Assembly: GCF_003054045.1 (NCBI RefSeq)
Contig: NZ_QBKH01000004.1
Location: 496,001-560,000 of the forward strand
DNA length: 64,000 nt
Source of the DNA: Sphingobacterium faecium
GTDB lineage: Bacteria > Bacteroidota > Bacteroidia > Sphingobacteriales > Sphingobacteriaceae
Direction of reading: 5' to 3'
Below are positions 37,481-46,879 of the stretch, in pieces (position 1 is the stretch's first letter; the number at the start of each line of letters is the position of its first letter). A program made the translations under genes and the position numbers. The notes below the pieces were generated by a model, which saw only the letters and a list, made by a program, of their open reading frames with translations, did not search any database and was not told the origin of the DNA.

Positions 37481-38074
37481 CTATATTTGTTGTTTTAAAA
37501 AGAAAACGGTCAGACTGCGTGCTCCTTGGGCACCGCGGACCAGATAAGCACCGATGTCTGCCGTAGCAGAGGGGCCCATGACAAAACATCCATAAGTGGA
37601 AGCCTGAAAATCAATTTTACGATAGGCAGTATGCATATTTTCCGTGATTAAATCAGGGTCCAGTAAAATGGCAAGATGCTGAGAAAGAAAACCCAAAGAA
37701 TTTACTTGCAACGAATTTTCTGTTAACCATATCATACCCATTTCTGCGACACCAAACTCAGCTCTAATGATCCCTAAGTCTACGTCCTCCAATTCCCGTG
37801 GGTGGGCGATATCGTGGATTGATTTGCTTCCCTCCCATTCCGAAGTTGCAGAACAAGTGACTCGTGTATCTGGCAGTTTTTGCTGCATGATTTCCTTTGC
37901 CTCATCAATACTGCCAACATCATAGCTTTCTCCTCCAGAAAGACCAAGATTTACGATAAATTTATCTTTTAGATTTGCACCTTGTTTTTCATAGGTTGGT
38001 ATCTCTGGGTAATCCACCTTTTGAGCAGGAAGATTCTGCCGTATAGCCGCTAATAATTCTTCTAGTGAACTCAT
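37481..38074 (-). CDS. lutC: Lactate utilisation protein LutC (LUD domain)
   Basis: 197 aa, a LUD domain (YkgG/LutC) protein: MSSLEELLAAIRQNLPA, GIIRAEFGVAEMGMIWLTENS, SLGFLSQHLAILLDP and FVMGPSATADIGAYLVRGAQGARSLTVFFL. It is the third subunit of the LutABC L-lactate oxidation system at the membrane. Its ATG overlaps the lutB stop (ATGA). The last gene of the operon. Confidence 0.92.
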   Translation of the reverse strand: MSSLEELLAAIRQNLPAQKVDYPEIPTYEKQGANLKDKFIVNLGLSGGESYDVGSIDEAKEIMQQKLPDTRVTCSATSEWEGSKSIHDIAHPRELEDVDLGIIRAEFGVAEMGMIWLTENSLQVNSLGFLSQHLAILLDPDLITENMHTAYRKIDFQASTYGCFVMGPSATADIGAYLVRGAQGARSLTVFFLKQQI

Positions 38075-39456
38075 TTTTTCAATCTATTTTTAATATACCA
38101 ATCCCGAAAAGTTTCTTTTTTGATTTCTGGCAATTCGCGATGTTTACCCCAAGCATTTAGCTTTTTATGGTACAATAACCAATTTGGGGTCAGTTTCATT
38201 CCATAGTAAGCAGCTTTCTCTGCCAATCGGAATAATTTTGGATTCGCAAACACTTTCTCTACCGCGCCAAAAGCATAGTGAAGTGTTTTAGAGGATTCAT
38301 TTATGTTGACCATGCGCTGCCTCCACAGTCCGATTTGCTCTGCAATATTGATACGCACAGGGCATACCTCAGAACAAGAGCCGCATAACGAGGAGTGGAA
38401 TGGAAGTTCGCTGAATTTGGATTCATCAAAGGTCGGGTCGATAATAATGCCAATAGGTCCTGAATAAGTTGCGCCATAGGCAAGTCCCCCACTGCGGCGA
38501 TACACCGGGCAGGTATTCATACAGGCGCCACAGCGGATGCATTTTAAAGATCGCCAAAAATCTTCCATACCAAGACGACGGCTTCTGCCATTGTCCGTGA
38601 GTACGATATGCATTTCGGTACCCGATTCGCGAGGTCCCATAAAATGAGAGGTGTAACGGGTCGCGGGAGTACCCAGCGCACTTCGAGATAAGAGTCGGAT
38701 AAATAAACCCAGATCTTTTGTCTTAGGTAGGATTTTTTCGATCCCAATACTTGCAATATGCAGCGGTGGGATACTTGCGGTCAGGTCAGCATTACCTTCA
38801 TTGGTGCAGACAACAAAAGCTCCAGTTTCGGCAATAGCAAAATTTGCACCAGTCAAGCCTGCATGGGCTTCCAGAAATTTGGGACGTGCATTATTGCGCA
38901 TTGCTTCGGTCAATTGCTTTGGATCATCTTCGTTGGGATCTGTACCAATTGTTCGTGCAAAAAGTTCGGCAACATCAGCTGTTGTTTTATGGATAGCGGG
39001 CATGACGATGTGACTTGGCATTTCTCCGGAGAGTTGTTGAATGCGCTCTCCCAAGTCCGTTTCGATCAACTCGATCCCTCTAGCCTCGAGAAAAGCGCCC
39101 ATATCACATTCTTCCTGCAACATGGATTTACTTTTTACGATTTTAGTCGCATGGTGACTTTTTAGAATATCATAAACAGTTTGATTGTGCTCGATGTCAT
39201 CCTTTGCAAAATGAACGGTTACCCCACGTTTAGTCGCTTCGGTCACAAACTGTTGGACATAGTGGTCTAAGTGTGTCAAGGTGTGCTCTTTGATCTGGGA
39301 AGCCAGATCACGCATCTGTTCCCATTCAGGAATACCAGAAGCTGCGGTATCCCGTTTCATCCGGGCGTTCCAAAGGTTTTTATCATGAGTCGGCTGATGG
39401 ATGTCATCCATATAGATGAAATCTGCCGCATTCTGGTCAACTTTAACTTTACTCAT
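38071..39456 (-). CDS. lutB: Lactate utilisation iron-sulfur protein LutB
   Basis: 461 aa. The N-terminal LUD-type region (AHAGLTGANFAIAETGAFVVCTNEGNADLT) is followed by two ferredoxin-type cluster motifs, CIRCGACMNTCPVYRRSGG and CGSCSEVCPVRINIAEQIGLWRQ, each CxxCxxxCP, and a DUF3390-like C-terminus (PNWLLYHKKLNAWGKHRELPE). It carries electrons in LutABC L-lactate oxidation. Second in the lutA-lutB-lutC operon, 11 bp after lutA. Confidence 0.95.
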   Translation of the reverse strand: MSKVKVDQNAADFIYMDDIHQPTHDKNLWNARMKRDTAASGIPEWEQMRDLASQIKEHTLTHLDHYVQQFVTEATKRGVTVHFAKDDIEHNQTVYDILKSHHATKIVKSKSMLQEECDMGAFLEARGIELIETDLGERIQQLSGEMPSHIVMPAIHKTTADVAELFARTIGTDPNEDDPKQLTEAMRNNARPKFLEAHAGLTGANFAIAETGAFVVCTNEGNADLTASIPPLHIASIGIEKILPKTKDLGLFIRLLSRSALGTPATRYTSHFMGPRESGTEMHIVLTDNGRSRRLGMEDFWRSLKCIRCGACMNTCPVYRRSGGLAYGATYSGPIGIIIDPTFDESKFSELPFHSSLCGSCSEVCPVRINIAEQIGLWRQRMVNINESSKTLHYAFGAVEKVFANPKLFRLAEKAAYYGMKLTPNWLLYHKKLNAWGKHRELPEIKKETFRDWYIKNRLKK

Positions 39457-39467
39457 CTTAGTTTATA

Positions 39468-40211
39468 TTAAAAAGGACCGTTATTCAGTACTTGTGCGAT
39501 ATGTACAAATTTTAAAGGTGCCTTTTGACGCTTGGCAATACCCTCTTGATGCATCAAGCAAGACATGTCCGGAGAAACAATACAAGTCACTTCATGTTGC
39601 ATATAATCAGCGACTTTATCTTGCCCCATTTTAACACTCACGGCTTCATCTGTTACGCAAAACGTACCCCCAAAACCACAGCACTCGTCAGGACGGGTGA
39701 TCCGTTCAATCGTTACGCCTTCTACCTTACTTAATAAATCCTCTGTTTTATTGAAGTATGGTTCCTGCCATTCCGATCTGGACTGTATATGTAGGCCACG
39801 TATAGCGCTACAACTATTGTGTACAGCTACCTTATGATTATAAGTCGCCCACGGAAATTCCTTGACTTGCAAGATATCGGTCAAAAATTCGACCAGTTCG
39901 TAAGTGTTTTTACGCACATGCTCTACTTTTTTAGTCTGTGGAATAGCATCAAAATGCATGCGAACATGCTTTACACAGCTTCCTGCCGGACCAACGATGT
40001 AATCGAAATTTTCAAAATTATCACAGAAGAGTTGTTCTGAAGAAGCTGCATTTTTTTGATCACCTTCATTTCCCATAGGTTGACCACAGCAGGTTTGATT
40101 TAAAGGTACGACTACGTCTACTCCAAGGCGTTCCAATAATTCTAATGTTGCAATACCGACTTCAGGATAGATTGCATCTATATAACAAGGAATAAATAAT
40201 CCTACACGCAT
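39468..40211 (-). CDS. lutA: Lactate utilisation protein LutA (CCG domain)
   Basis: 247 aa with two cysteine-rich CCG domains: QTCCGQPMGNEGD with GPAGSCVKH, and DECCGFGGTFCVTDEAVS with VSPDMSCLMH. These bind iron-sulfur clusters, as in glycolate and heterodisulfide oxidoreductases. First gene of the lutABC operon, which oxidises L-lactate to pyruvate. The promoter must lie in 40212-40358; I saw no LutR-type operator. Confidence 0.94.
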   Translation of the reverse strand: MRVGLFIPCYIDAIYPEVGIATLELLERLGVDVVVPLNQTCCGQPMGNEGDQKNAASSEQLFCDNFENFDYIVGPAGSCVKHVRMHFDAIPQTKKVEHVRKNTYELVEFLTDILQVKEFPWATYNHKVAVHNSCSAIRGLHIQSRSEWQEPYFNKTEDLLSKVEGVTIERITRPDECCGFGGTFCVTDEAVSVKMGQDKVADYMQHEVTCIVSPDMSCLMHQEGIAKRQKAPLKFVHIAQVLNNGPF

Positions 40212-40358
40212 ATTGTTGATTTAGATTGATGGGCTAAGTTTACAAATAAAATTCGAAAATACTGTTCTTGACTGTGATGGTATAGCAATAAAATTACGAT
40301 AACGATATATTTTACAGACAAGATCGGGATGCCTTTTATCATTCTTGTGTTCTGCTAA

Positions 40359-40400
40359 AAAACAAAATCTACGGAATATTTATTCCGTAGATTTTGTTTT
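40359..40400 (-). terminator. 20-bp terminator after the HTH/coiled-coil gene
   Basis: AAAACAAAATCTACGGAATA (40359-40378) pairs with 40381-40400 perfectly; a 2-nt gap makes the true loop a little larger. It ends transcripts from the minus-strand gene at 40419. Confidence 0.92.
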
Positions 40401-40418
40401 TCCAATTATTTTTGTTTC

Positions 40419-40799
40419 TTATTTTTTCTGAGCTAAGAGTGCTTTGAGAACTGCGATCGTTTCATTTTTTGCTTCGATTGTTTCTTTCAGTGCCAAGATC
40501 GTTTCTTGCTGTCCCGAGTTTTCTGAATATGTCGCCGAGGTTAATTGTGTTATTTCGTTTGACGATACATATAGCTGATTGCTCGTTCCAATTAAGTATT
40601 CCGTATTGATTGAATTGTATGAAATTTTCATATCATGAATATGTTGAACACTCACCTTCTTGCGTTCAGTTTTAAGATCATTGATCCCAACTTTAGTTTC
40701 GTTGATTAATTTACCGAGCTCTACGTATGTTTTTAATTCGCCTTTTTTCTTTAAATCCTCGAATAAGAGAAAGAAACGTTCGTTGTATGAAATTGACAT
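40419..40799 (-). CDS. Phage-repressor-like HTH protein with C-terminal coiled coil
   Basis: 126 aa. Residues about 5-70 (ERFFLLFEDLKKKGELKTYVELGKLINETKVGINDLKTERKKVSVQHIHDMKISYNSINTEYLIG) follow the helix-turn-helix pattern of Bacteroidota repressor-like proteins, in which the end corresponds to the usual IN-x-x-WLLTG segment. The last ~30 residues (TILALKETIEAKNETIAVLKALLAQ) form a leucine/isoleucine coiled coil, probably for dimerisation. The target is unknown. It stands alone between lutA and bioA. Confidence 0.65.
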   Translation of the reverse strand: MSISYNERFFLLFEDLKKKGELKTYVELGKLINETKVGINDLKTERKKVSVQHIHDMKISYNSINTEYLIGTSNQLYVSSNEITQLTSATYSENSGQQETILALKETIEAKNETIAVLKALLAQKK

Positions 40800-40956
40800 T
40801 TTGTATGAATTGTTTTTACTATTGTTTTTTGATAGATGATATAATCATACTATCTTTGAATTTAGCATGTGCAAACATACATTTTATGTGTCGATCTGGT
40901 ACGATAAAAGTGAACTTATTGTCAATGAAATTGCATACAGAGGATCAAATACGCTA

Positions 40957-42225
40957 TTAGAGCTGCAGTGCATCTATGATCACGGTGTAGATATAATCAA
41001 GATCCTCATCGCTTATGCAATAAGGAGGAACCAGATAAATAATATTACCCAACGGCCTTATTAAGATACCTCTGCTTAAAAAATAAGGGTATAAGATCTC
41101 ACTTAAAGCACTAAAATAAGACGTTTTTTCATCCTGCCGTAGCTCGATTGCCAAGATAGTTCCCGTTTGCCTAACGTTTTTCACCTTTGATTCAAGGACC
41201 GTATGAGCAAGAAAGGTCTGATGCTTCTGTTCAATAGCTGTTATTCGCTCCCATGTCTCCTTTTTTAATAAGAGTTCCATACTTGCCAAGGCTGCAGCAC
41301 AAGCTAAAGGGCTTGCTGTAAAGGAATGACCATGAAACAGAGCCTTTTTTTTATCATCTGCATAAAAAGCATCATAAATAATCGATGAGCAAGTGGTCAG
41401 CCCTAGGGGCATAGTCCCTCCCGTCAGTCCTTTTGAAAAACACATCACATCTGGATATTCGGTTAGGTGATCTGCGGCAAACCATTTTCCAGTGCGACCA
41501 AAACCGACAAAGATCTCATCTTGAATCATTAGAACACCTTTCTGACGGCAATAGCTCATTAAATTGCTCAGATCATCGGGCTTGTGCATGAGCATACCTG
41601 CAGCGCCCTGTATCAAAGGTTCGTAAATGAAACATGCGATGTCATCGACATGTTTGTCGATTTCTTCGAATAAAGATGTCATATTGTCGCTAGTCGGTAC
41701 ATCGATAAAAATAACATCAAACAGTAGATGTCCAAATGGCTCTGTCCATACCCCACGTGCACTCACCGACATGGCACCAAATGTATCACCATGATAAGCA
41801 TTTTGAAAGGCTAGGATTTTTGATTTCTTATGCCCCTTGTTAGCGTGGTATTGTATGCACATTTTTAGTGCAACCTCTACCGCTGTTGATCCGTTATCCG
41901 TGTAGAATACTTTTTCTTGATTGCTCGGAAGTAGTTTTAATAAATTTTCGGCTAGCTGTATGGCGGGTTCATGCGTGAACCCTGCAAATATCACCTGTTC
42001 AAGTGTATGGAGTTGCCGGTAGACACGATCTGCTATATAGGGATGGGCGTGACCATGTAGCGTCACCCACCAAGATGAGACAGCATCGATATAGCGCTTG
42101 CCGTCGTTGTCGTAGAGGTAAGTTCCTTCAGCACGGACGATAGGTACGATCGCTGATGCCCCTTTCATTTGTGTATAGGGATGCCAATTGACTTTTTGAT
42201 CTCGTGCTCTTAAATCGTCGTGCAT
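40957..42225 (-). CDS. bioA: Adenosylmethionine-8-amino-7-oxononanoate aminotransferase BioA
   Basis: A PLP aminotransferase that converts KAPA to DAPA with S-adenosylmethionine as amino donor. 422 aa. [80 protein letters not shown] and the PLP lysine in [14 protein letters not shown] match BioA rather than general omega-aminotransferases. It is the last gene of the biotin operon and overlaps bioB by 16 bp. Confidence 0.96.
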   Translation of the reverse strand: MHDDLRARDQKVNWHPYTQMKGASAIVPIVRAEGTYLYDNDGKRYIDAVSSWWVTLHGHAHPYIADRVYRQLHTLEQVIFAGFTHEPAIQLAENLLKLLPSNQEKVFYTDNGSTAVEVALKMCIQYHANKGHKKSKILAFQNAYHGDTFGAMSVSARGVWTEPFGHLLFDVIFIDVPTSDNMTSLFEEIDKHVDDIACFIYEPLIQGAAGMLMHKPDDLSNLMSYCRQKGVLMIQDEIFVGFGRTGKWFAADHLTEYPDVMCFSKGLTGGTMPLGLTTCSSIIYDAFYADDKKKALFHGHSFTASPLACAAALASMELLLKKETWERITAIEQKHQTFLAHTVLESKVKNVRQTGTILAIELRQDEKTSYFSALSEILYPYFLSRGILIRPLGNIIYLVPPYCISDEDLDYIYTVIIDALQL

Positions 42226-43202
42226 GACTCCTCCTTGACTCCTTTTACTAGTGGTTTAAGTCCCAGTGTTTGGAACATCTTCATATCCTGAGACACACCT
42301 GGGTTAGGAGTGACCAATAGTGTTTCTTGTTCACCCGTAAAAATAGAATTTGCTCCAGCCATAAAACACCATGCCTGTTCCGTTTCGTTCATCTCAACGC
42401 GCCCTGCACTGAGTCTTACCATAGCCATAGGCATGACGATACGAGCCGTCGCAATCATCCTGACCATATCCCAGATGTCGACCTTTGGATTATTTTCTAA
42501 AGGAGTACCCTTTACGCGAGCTAGTGCATTGACAGGGACGGATTCGGGATGCTTGGGCATTGTTGCTAAGGTTAATAGCATGGAGATACGGTCTTTGTGA
42601 GACTCTCCTAATCCAATGATACCTCCAGAACAAACGGTGATGCCTGCTTTGCGGACATGGTTGATGGTATTGATCCGATTGTCAAATGTACGGGTCGAAA
42701 TAATCTCGTCATAATAGTGTTCTGAGGTATCCAAATTGTGATTATAAGCATATAAACCAGCTTCTTGTAAACGTAATGCTTGCTGTTGGGTCAACATGCC
42801 TAGCGTACAGCACACTTCTAGCCCCAGTGCATTGACTCCCTTTACCATATCAATAATTCTGTCAAAATCGCGGTTGTCACGCACTTCTCTCCAGGCAGCG
42901 GCCATGCAAAATCGAGTGGAACCATTCTTTTTTGCCTTTTTAGCATGATCGATTACGGTTTCTGTCGGTAAGAGCGCCTGTACATGGATGTCAGTATGGT
43001 AGCGCGCAGCTTGACCACAATACGAGCAGTCTTCAGGGCAGCCTCCGGTCTTGACAGACAGTAAGGTGCACACTTGTACTTCTGCAGGATTGTGAAATTC
43101 ACGGTGGACCGTAGCGGCTTGGTATACAAGCTCCATGAGGGGCTGATCATAGATTTGCTGTATTTCTTCTTTGGTCCAGTTGTTTCTGATCTTTGTTTTC
43201 AT
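42210..43202 (-). CDS. bioB: Biotin synthase BioB
   Basis: Radical SAM enzyme that inserts sulfur into dethiobiotin. 330 aa. The 4Fe-4S motif CPEDCSYC (CxxxCxxC) is in [20 protein letters not shown]; further blocks are [54 protein letters not shown] and [15 protein letters not shown], with the 2Fe-2S ligands C and R in the usual places. It is 16 bp after bioD and overlaps bioA. Confidence 0.97.
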   Translation of the reverse strand: MKTKIRNNWTKEEIQQIYDQPLMELVYQAATVHREFHNPAEVQVCTLLSVKTGGCPEDCSYCGQAARYHTDIHVQALLPTETVIDHAKKAKKNGSTRFCMAAAWREVRDNRDFDRIIDMVKGVNALGLEVCCTLGMLTQQQALRLQEAGLYAYNHNLDTSEHYYDEIISTRTFDNRINTINHVRKAGITVCSGGIIGLGESHKDRISMLLTLATMPKHPESVPVNALARVKGTPLENNPKVDIWDMVRMIATARIVMPMAMVRLSAGRVEMNETEQAWCFMAGANSIFTGEQETLLVTPNPGVSQDMKMFQTLGLKPLVKGVKEESCTTI

Positions 43203-43218
43203 GTTGTGTTCGTGTGTG

Positions 43219-43830
43219 TTAAAGAGTTAAATCATGGGCAAGATTCCTGATGGCCTGTGCCGTTACTGCGCTTAAATGCGGTATATGGATCACCCGAGTA
43301 TCGGCTGGTATGTGCTGGACAATCACCCTTTTTGAATCGGGGTCGATGCCACCATTAAATAGGACATATTTCAAATGCAGGTTTCGTTGTTTTATGGCAT
43401 TGATCGATAGCAAGGTATGATTGATGCAACCGAGATAGTCTTTGACTACTAGGGCAACAGGAACTGCAAATGATTGTATTAAATCAATCATAAAATGGTT
43501 GTCATTAATCGGGACAAACAAGCCTCCCGCACCTTCTATGACCAGATGATTGTCTGTTGTCGGGACTTCAAAGTCCGCTAGAGCAATGCTGACCGCTTCT
43601 AGTGCTGCCGATTTATGTGGCGATGCTGCAAGCTTTAGTTTATACCTTTCGCTGTGTATGACCACATCGCCTTGTAGCAGATCATAGATGCGCATACTGT
43701 CTGTTGCATGCAGCTCTCCAGATTGAACAGGTTTCCAATAGTCCGCTTTCAAATATTGTGTCAATACAGCAGCACATATTGTTTTCCCGATTTCTGTCCC
43801 GATTCCGGTGATAAATAGTTGTTCTTTCAT
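43219..43830 (-). CDS. bioD: Dethiobiotin synthetase BioD
   Basis: ATP-dependent carboxylation and ring closure of DAPA to dethiobiotin. 203 aa. P-loop [16 protein letters not shown] at the N-terminus, YWKPVQSGE, and [21 protein letters not shown] with the family glycines. Follows bioF after 62 bp and precedes bioB by 16 bp. Confidence 0.95.
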   Translation of the reverse strand: MKEQLFITGIGTEIGKTICAAVLTQYLKADYWKPVQSGELHATDSMRIYDLLQGDVVIHSERYKLKLAASPHKSAALEAVSIALADFEVPTTDNHLVIEGAGGLFVPINDNHFMIDLIQSFAVPVALVVKDYLGCINHTLLSINAIKQRNLHLKYVLFNGGIDPDSKRVIVQHIPADTRVIHIPHLSAVTAQAIRNLAHDLTL

Positions 43831-43892
43831 AGCTATTTAAAATGTCATTTTTCTTTTACTAAAAATAATAGTAACCTGCTGTTTTGCTCACT

Positions 43893-44999
43893 TCACAATG
43901 ATAGGTTTTCTTGTATAAGAGATGCCAGCAATCGGATATCTTCTTTCGTATTAAACGTATGAAGGCATATCCGCAGACGCTCTTGTCCCAATCTTACTGT
44001 TGGAGAAAAAACCGCGTAGGTCTGTAGGCCTTTGTGCAATAGGACGTCTCTTAATTGCAAGAGTTGCTCAATATTTTTTACAGCAAGTGCTTGAATAGGA
44101 CTTTCTTTTGCAGATAGAATAGGGAGACCCTGTGATCGAAAAAACTGAATATTTTGTTGGAGCTGATCAGCTAAAGATGGATGATTAAGGATATACTGAT
44201 ACCCCATTTTTAGCTGCATCCATGTCAGATCTGTTGGTGCTGTACTGTAAATAAAAGGTGACCCAAAATTGATCAAGTAAGATTTGACAATATGTTTGCA
44301 TAGGACTGCAGCTCCATGAGACCCCATTGCTTTACCATAGGTAATCAGAGTCGCAAAAACGTTATTTTGTAAACCCAATCGATGTACCAATCCGTACCCA
44401 AATACTCCAAAAGCGTGTGCTTCATCGACGATTAAAGAAGCACCATATTTTTCAGTTAAGTTTGTTATTTCTTTTAGCGGAGCGAAATCGCCTTCCATAG
44501 AATACAGGCTTTCAATAGCGACGTAGCAGATTCCTTGTGTACGTTTGAGCTTATCTTCGAGATCTTGAAGATTATTGTGTTTGAATTTCCACTTTGTTGC
44601 GGTGGACATCATGCACCCATCATGTACAGAACGATGGATATACTCATCCACAATAACGGTTTCTCCCTTTTGTGGAAGGCACGAAAATAAGCTGAGGTTA
44701 GCGATATAGCCCGAAGGGAATAGTAGTGCAGACTCTGTTTGATGGGTTCGAGCAAGGAAAGCTTCTGTTTCAAATGCGACTTGGCTATGGCCGCTGATGA
44801 GTCTAGATCCTGTACTCCCCCCGATTAAAGTTGGATCTTCTTGTATCGCTTGTAAAACTTCTGCATGAAAGTCTTGGTCTTGAGCCATGCCCAGATAATC
44901 ATTGCTAAAAAAGTCAGTCGCCTTACCGGTAATTTTTAGCTCTCTTAGAAATCCTGATTCCGATCTTTTCATCAATCGGGTCTCCAATAAACGATACAT
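43893..44999 (-). CDS. bioF: 8-amino-7-oxononanoate synthase BioF
   Basis: PLP enzyme of the alpha-oxoamine synthase family that condenses pimeloyl-ACP/CoA with alanine. 368 aa, near the family length. DFFSNDYLGMAQD, GSTGSRLISGHSQVAFETEAFLA, LLFPSGYIANLSLF, IVDEAHAFGVFG and the PLP lysine region TLITYGKAMGSHGAAVL are typical. It starts 9 bp after the ferritin-like gene. No pimeloyl-precursor gene of the bioC/bioH/bioW/bioI types is in the window. Confidence 0.94.
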   Translation of the reverse strand: MYRLLETRLMKRSESGFLRELKITGKATDFFSNDYLGMAQDQDFHAEVLQAIQEDPTLIGGSTGSRLISGHSQVAFETEAFLARTHQTESALLFPSGYIANLSLFSCLPQKGETVIVDEYIHRSVHDGCMMSTATKWKFKHNNLQDLEDKLKRTQGICYVAIESLYSMEGDFAPLKEITNLTEKYGASLIVDEAHAFGVFGYGLVHRLGLQNNVFATLITYGKAMGSHGAAVLCKHIVKSYLINFGSPFIYSTAPTDLTWMQLKMGYQYILNHPSLADQLQQNIQFFRSQGLPILSAKESPIQALAVKNIEQLLQLRDVLLHKGLQTYAVFSPTVRLGQERLRICLHTFNTKEDIRLLASLIQENLSL

Positions 45000-45008
45000 C
45001 TTCCTTTT

Positions 45009-45617
45009 TTAATTTATGTACGTGCCAATTGCCGAAATCCATTCATTATACAACACCTGCTCTATCGCTTGTATATCCTCAGCATAGCGTTTCCAATGAG
45101 GTGAAAACAGTTGAAGCTGAGCAGTCATTTCTTCCAGATGCCCCTCTTCTTCTACAATAATGGATTTAACCATTACTTTGCTTTGCTCTAGGTCAAGTGT
45201 ATGTTGATAGATGGGATAGAGTTGATCAGCACGAACTTCAATAGCGTAAGTCACAAAGAGGTAAGCCGCATATTTAAGCGCTGTACCGCTAAGATTAAAA
45301 GTTTCTTTGAGGTACCGGCAAGATTTAATGTCCAATTGATGCAGATATTGTTTGGTATATCGTGGAGCTATTAAATACTTGTCGTCGTAAGTTGTACAGA
45401 GGTCGGTGCTTAATTTCCCAATCTGTTTTTTAAGGTAGTAGGCATGTCTATGTTCTTCAGCGGCATGTTTGAGCTGAATGATACCTACTTTTGTGGGGTG
45501 TTCACATTGTGATATTTTTCTAGCACCAGCATTTTCCATAAATGATAGTGTGTTCAACCACTTAGCGTGAAGCTGATCTTGTTGGACAATACGTCGGAGT
45601 ACATGGTGAATATCCAT
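45009..45617 (-). CDS. Ferritin-like di-iron protein heading the biotin operon
   Basis: 202 aa from ATG 45615-45617; a longer upstream frame reads like non-coding sequence. All ligands of a di-iron four-helix bundle are visible: E28 (FMENAGARK), E55-x-x-H58 (AEEHRH), E127 (AIEVRAD) and E157-x-x-H160 (EEGHLEEM). This resembles ferritin-like oxygenases, distantly MiaE. It starts 17 bp from a TAnnTTTG box and ends 9 bp before bioF, so it leads the bio operon. The neighbours suggest a role in biotin synthesis, perhaps supply of the pimeloyl moiety, but this is inference. Cytoplasmic. Confidence 0.85.
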   Translation of the reverse strand: MDIHHVLRRIVQQDQLHAKWLNTLSFMENAGARKISQCEHPTKVGIIQLKHAAEEHRHAYYLKKQIGKLSTDLCTTYDDKYLIAPRYTKQYLHQLDIKSCRYLKETFNLSGTALKYAAYLFVTYAIEVRADQLYPIYQHTLDLEQSKVMVKSIIVEEEGHLEEMTAQLQLFSPHWKRYAEDIQAIEQVLYNEWISAIGTYIN

Positions 45618-45633
45618 AGCTTTAATTTTGAAA

Positions 45634-45641
45634 CAAAGGTA
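45634..45641 (-). promoter_or_regulatory. -7 promoter box of the ferritin-like/biotin operon
   Basis: On the minus strand TACCTTTG matches TAnnTTTG, 16 bp before the ferritin-like ATG. No TTTG box is found at the usual 19-bp spacing. No recognisable biotin-repressor operator was seen. Confidence 0.5.
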
Positions 45642-45773
45642 TTGCCCTTGTATACACGCAGTATGTGCCAGTTTTGATTTTTGACCTAGTCCGGTTGTAA
45701 AATCCAATAAAAGATATATTACAGCATAAATCTAAATTTTTAAATTTTTATTATTGATAGTCATGGATTTATG

Positions 45774-46868
45774 TTATTCAATGATCACATTAATTCCTGC
45801 CATTTTTGCTTTGTATTTTATCTTTTCAATGAGACCATAGTAGCTCCAATTGCGTAGTAAAAACTCATCCTCTTTGGCTAATTCTTCTTTGTTGGATTGA
45901 TTGACTAAGAGCAATGTTCCTGCTTGCGATTTGATGCATATGTCGATCAGTTTGCGGCTGTATAGGTGCAGTCTACTATCCACATAGTTTTTTTCCTTCT
46001 CCTGATAATGATCGAGACTCTTAAGTTTTCTTTTTCTTCCATTTCCACCCTTATTATAAGTGGATGCCTTCTGTAGTCGATGTCTAGCCGCCTGTATCGC
46101 CATCCGTCGGTATAGAAACTCCTCTTTTGTTCCGATCTGATAGTTGTCTCTATCAATCGCTACAGAAATAGGGTGCTCAACCGATAATGATGCTTCGGCT
46201 ATGATATGTGTATTAAGGATATGATCTTTTTTGGGTATTTCTAGTGCAAGGAGAAGAAATATCTTTCCTTTAACCATCTTAATAGAACTTGCACAGACCT
46301 TGATCTGTCCGATCAATGCACGTTGCAGAAGCACCCGTTTATCTGTTCTATCCTTTCCTAAATAAGTACGGAAGGGGATTTTAAAGAGGTTAAGTTTAAA
46401 ATCTCGGCTTTGTTCATCATGACTTAGTTTAAGCGATCGAGAAGAAAAGGGAATAGGCATATCTTTCTTGTAATTGCGCAGGGAGCGCTGCCCTTTCCAA
46501 TATGCTAAACGGTCAGATTGAAAATTTTTGATCAAAGAAGTATTGACTTTCGATAAAATATCGGTTGGAATCTGTCCTTTAAAATAGCTGGAGAGAAGCC
46601 GGTAAGTGGTATTCATACGTGAAGTATTTAATATCCCCTTTTCATCGTTGCTGCTGTCGGTTAATTTCACTTTAACATCTGTTTTGAGGTAGATCAGATC
46701 CTTTAAATTTTCTTGTACATATTGATGCGTAAGAACTAGATTCGCGCCCCGATAGACAATATTTTGCCATTCGAATAATTTGTTGAAATATTCATTACGT
46801 TTTTCTTTATCATCGCAATCAATAAAAATTTGAATTTTGCGGGTTAGTATCGTCGTGTCAACGGCCAT
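45774..46868 (-). CDS. dcas12f: Nuclease-dead Cas12f-like (TnpB-related) RNA-guided protein
   Basis: 364 aa. The N-terminal ~230 residues have the wedge/REC layout of small Cas12f proteins, including TRKIQIF, LFEWQNIVYRGANLVLTH, TSRMNTTYRLL and GQRSLRNYKKDMPIPF. The RuvC-like part keeps VAID (D239), an arginine-rich bridge helix (RRMAIQAARHRLQ) and KGGNGRKRK. The usual RuvC-II glutamate is replaced (TLLLVNQSN, N323), and the protein ends at KYKAKMAGINVIIE, before the zinc ribbon and third catalytic Asp. It should therefore bind guide RNA and DNA but not cut. It lies 11 bp after an ECF sigma gene; three guide-like RNAs lie upstream. TldR-type TnpB derivatives are the alternative. Confidence 0.85.
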   Translation of the reverse strand: MAVDTTILTRKIQIFIDCDDKEKRNEYFNKLFEWQNIVYRGANLVLTHQYVQENLKDLIYLKTDVKVKLTDSSNDEKGILNTSRMNTTYRLLSSYFKGQIPTDILSKVNTSLIKNFQSDRLAYWKGQRSLRNYKKDMPIPFSSRSLKLSHDEQSRDFKLNLFKIPFRTYLGKDRTDKRVLLQRALIGQIKVCASSIKMVKGKIFLLLALEIPKKDHILNTHIIAEASLSVEHPISVAIDRDNYQIGTKEEFLYRRMAIQAARHRLQKASTYNKGGNGRKRKLKSLDHYQEKEKNYVDSRLHLYSRKLIDICIKSQAGTLLLVNQSNKEELAKEDEFLLRNWSYYGLIEKIKYKAKMAGINVIIE

Positions 46869-46879
46869 TATGTTTTATT

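Noticed and set aside
37383..37589. 68-aa minus-strand ORF
   Set aside because: It overlaps the terminator region and lutC in another frame and has no protein-like features; lutC is clearly the real gene.
38758..39165. 135-aa plus-strand ORF inside lutB
   Set aside because: Antisense to LutB, which has complete iron-sulfur motifs in the other strand.
45774..46868. Insertion sequence with an active TnpB
   Set aside because: No tnpA, no left/right element ends were seen, the nuclease residues are missing, and the gene is coupled to a sigma factor.
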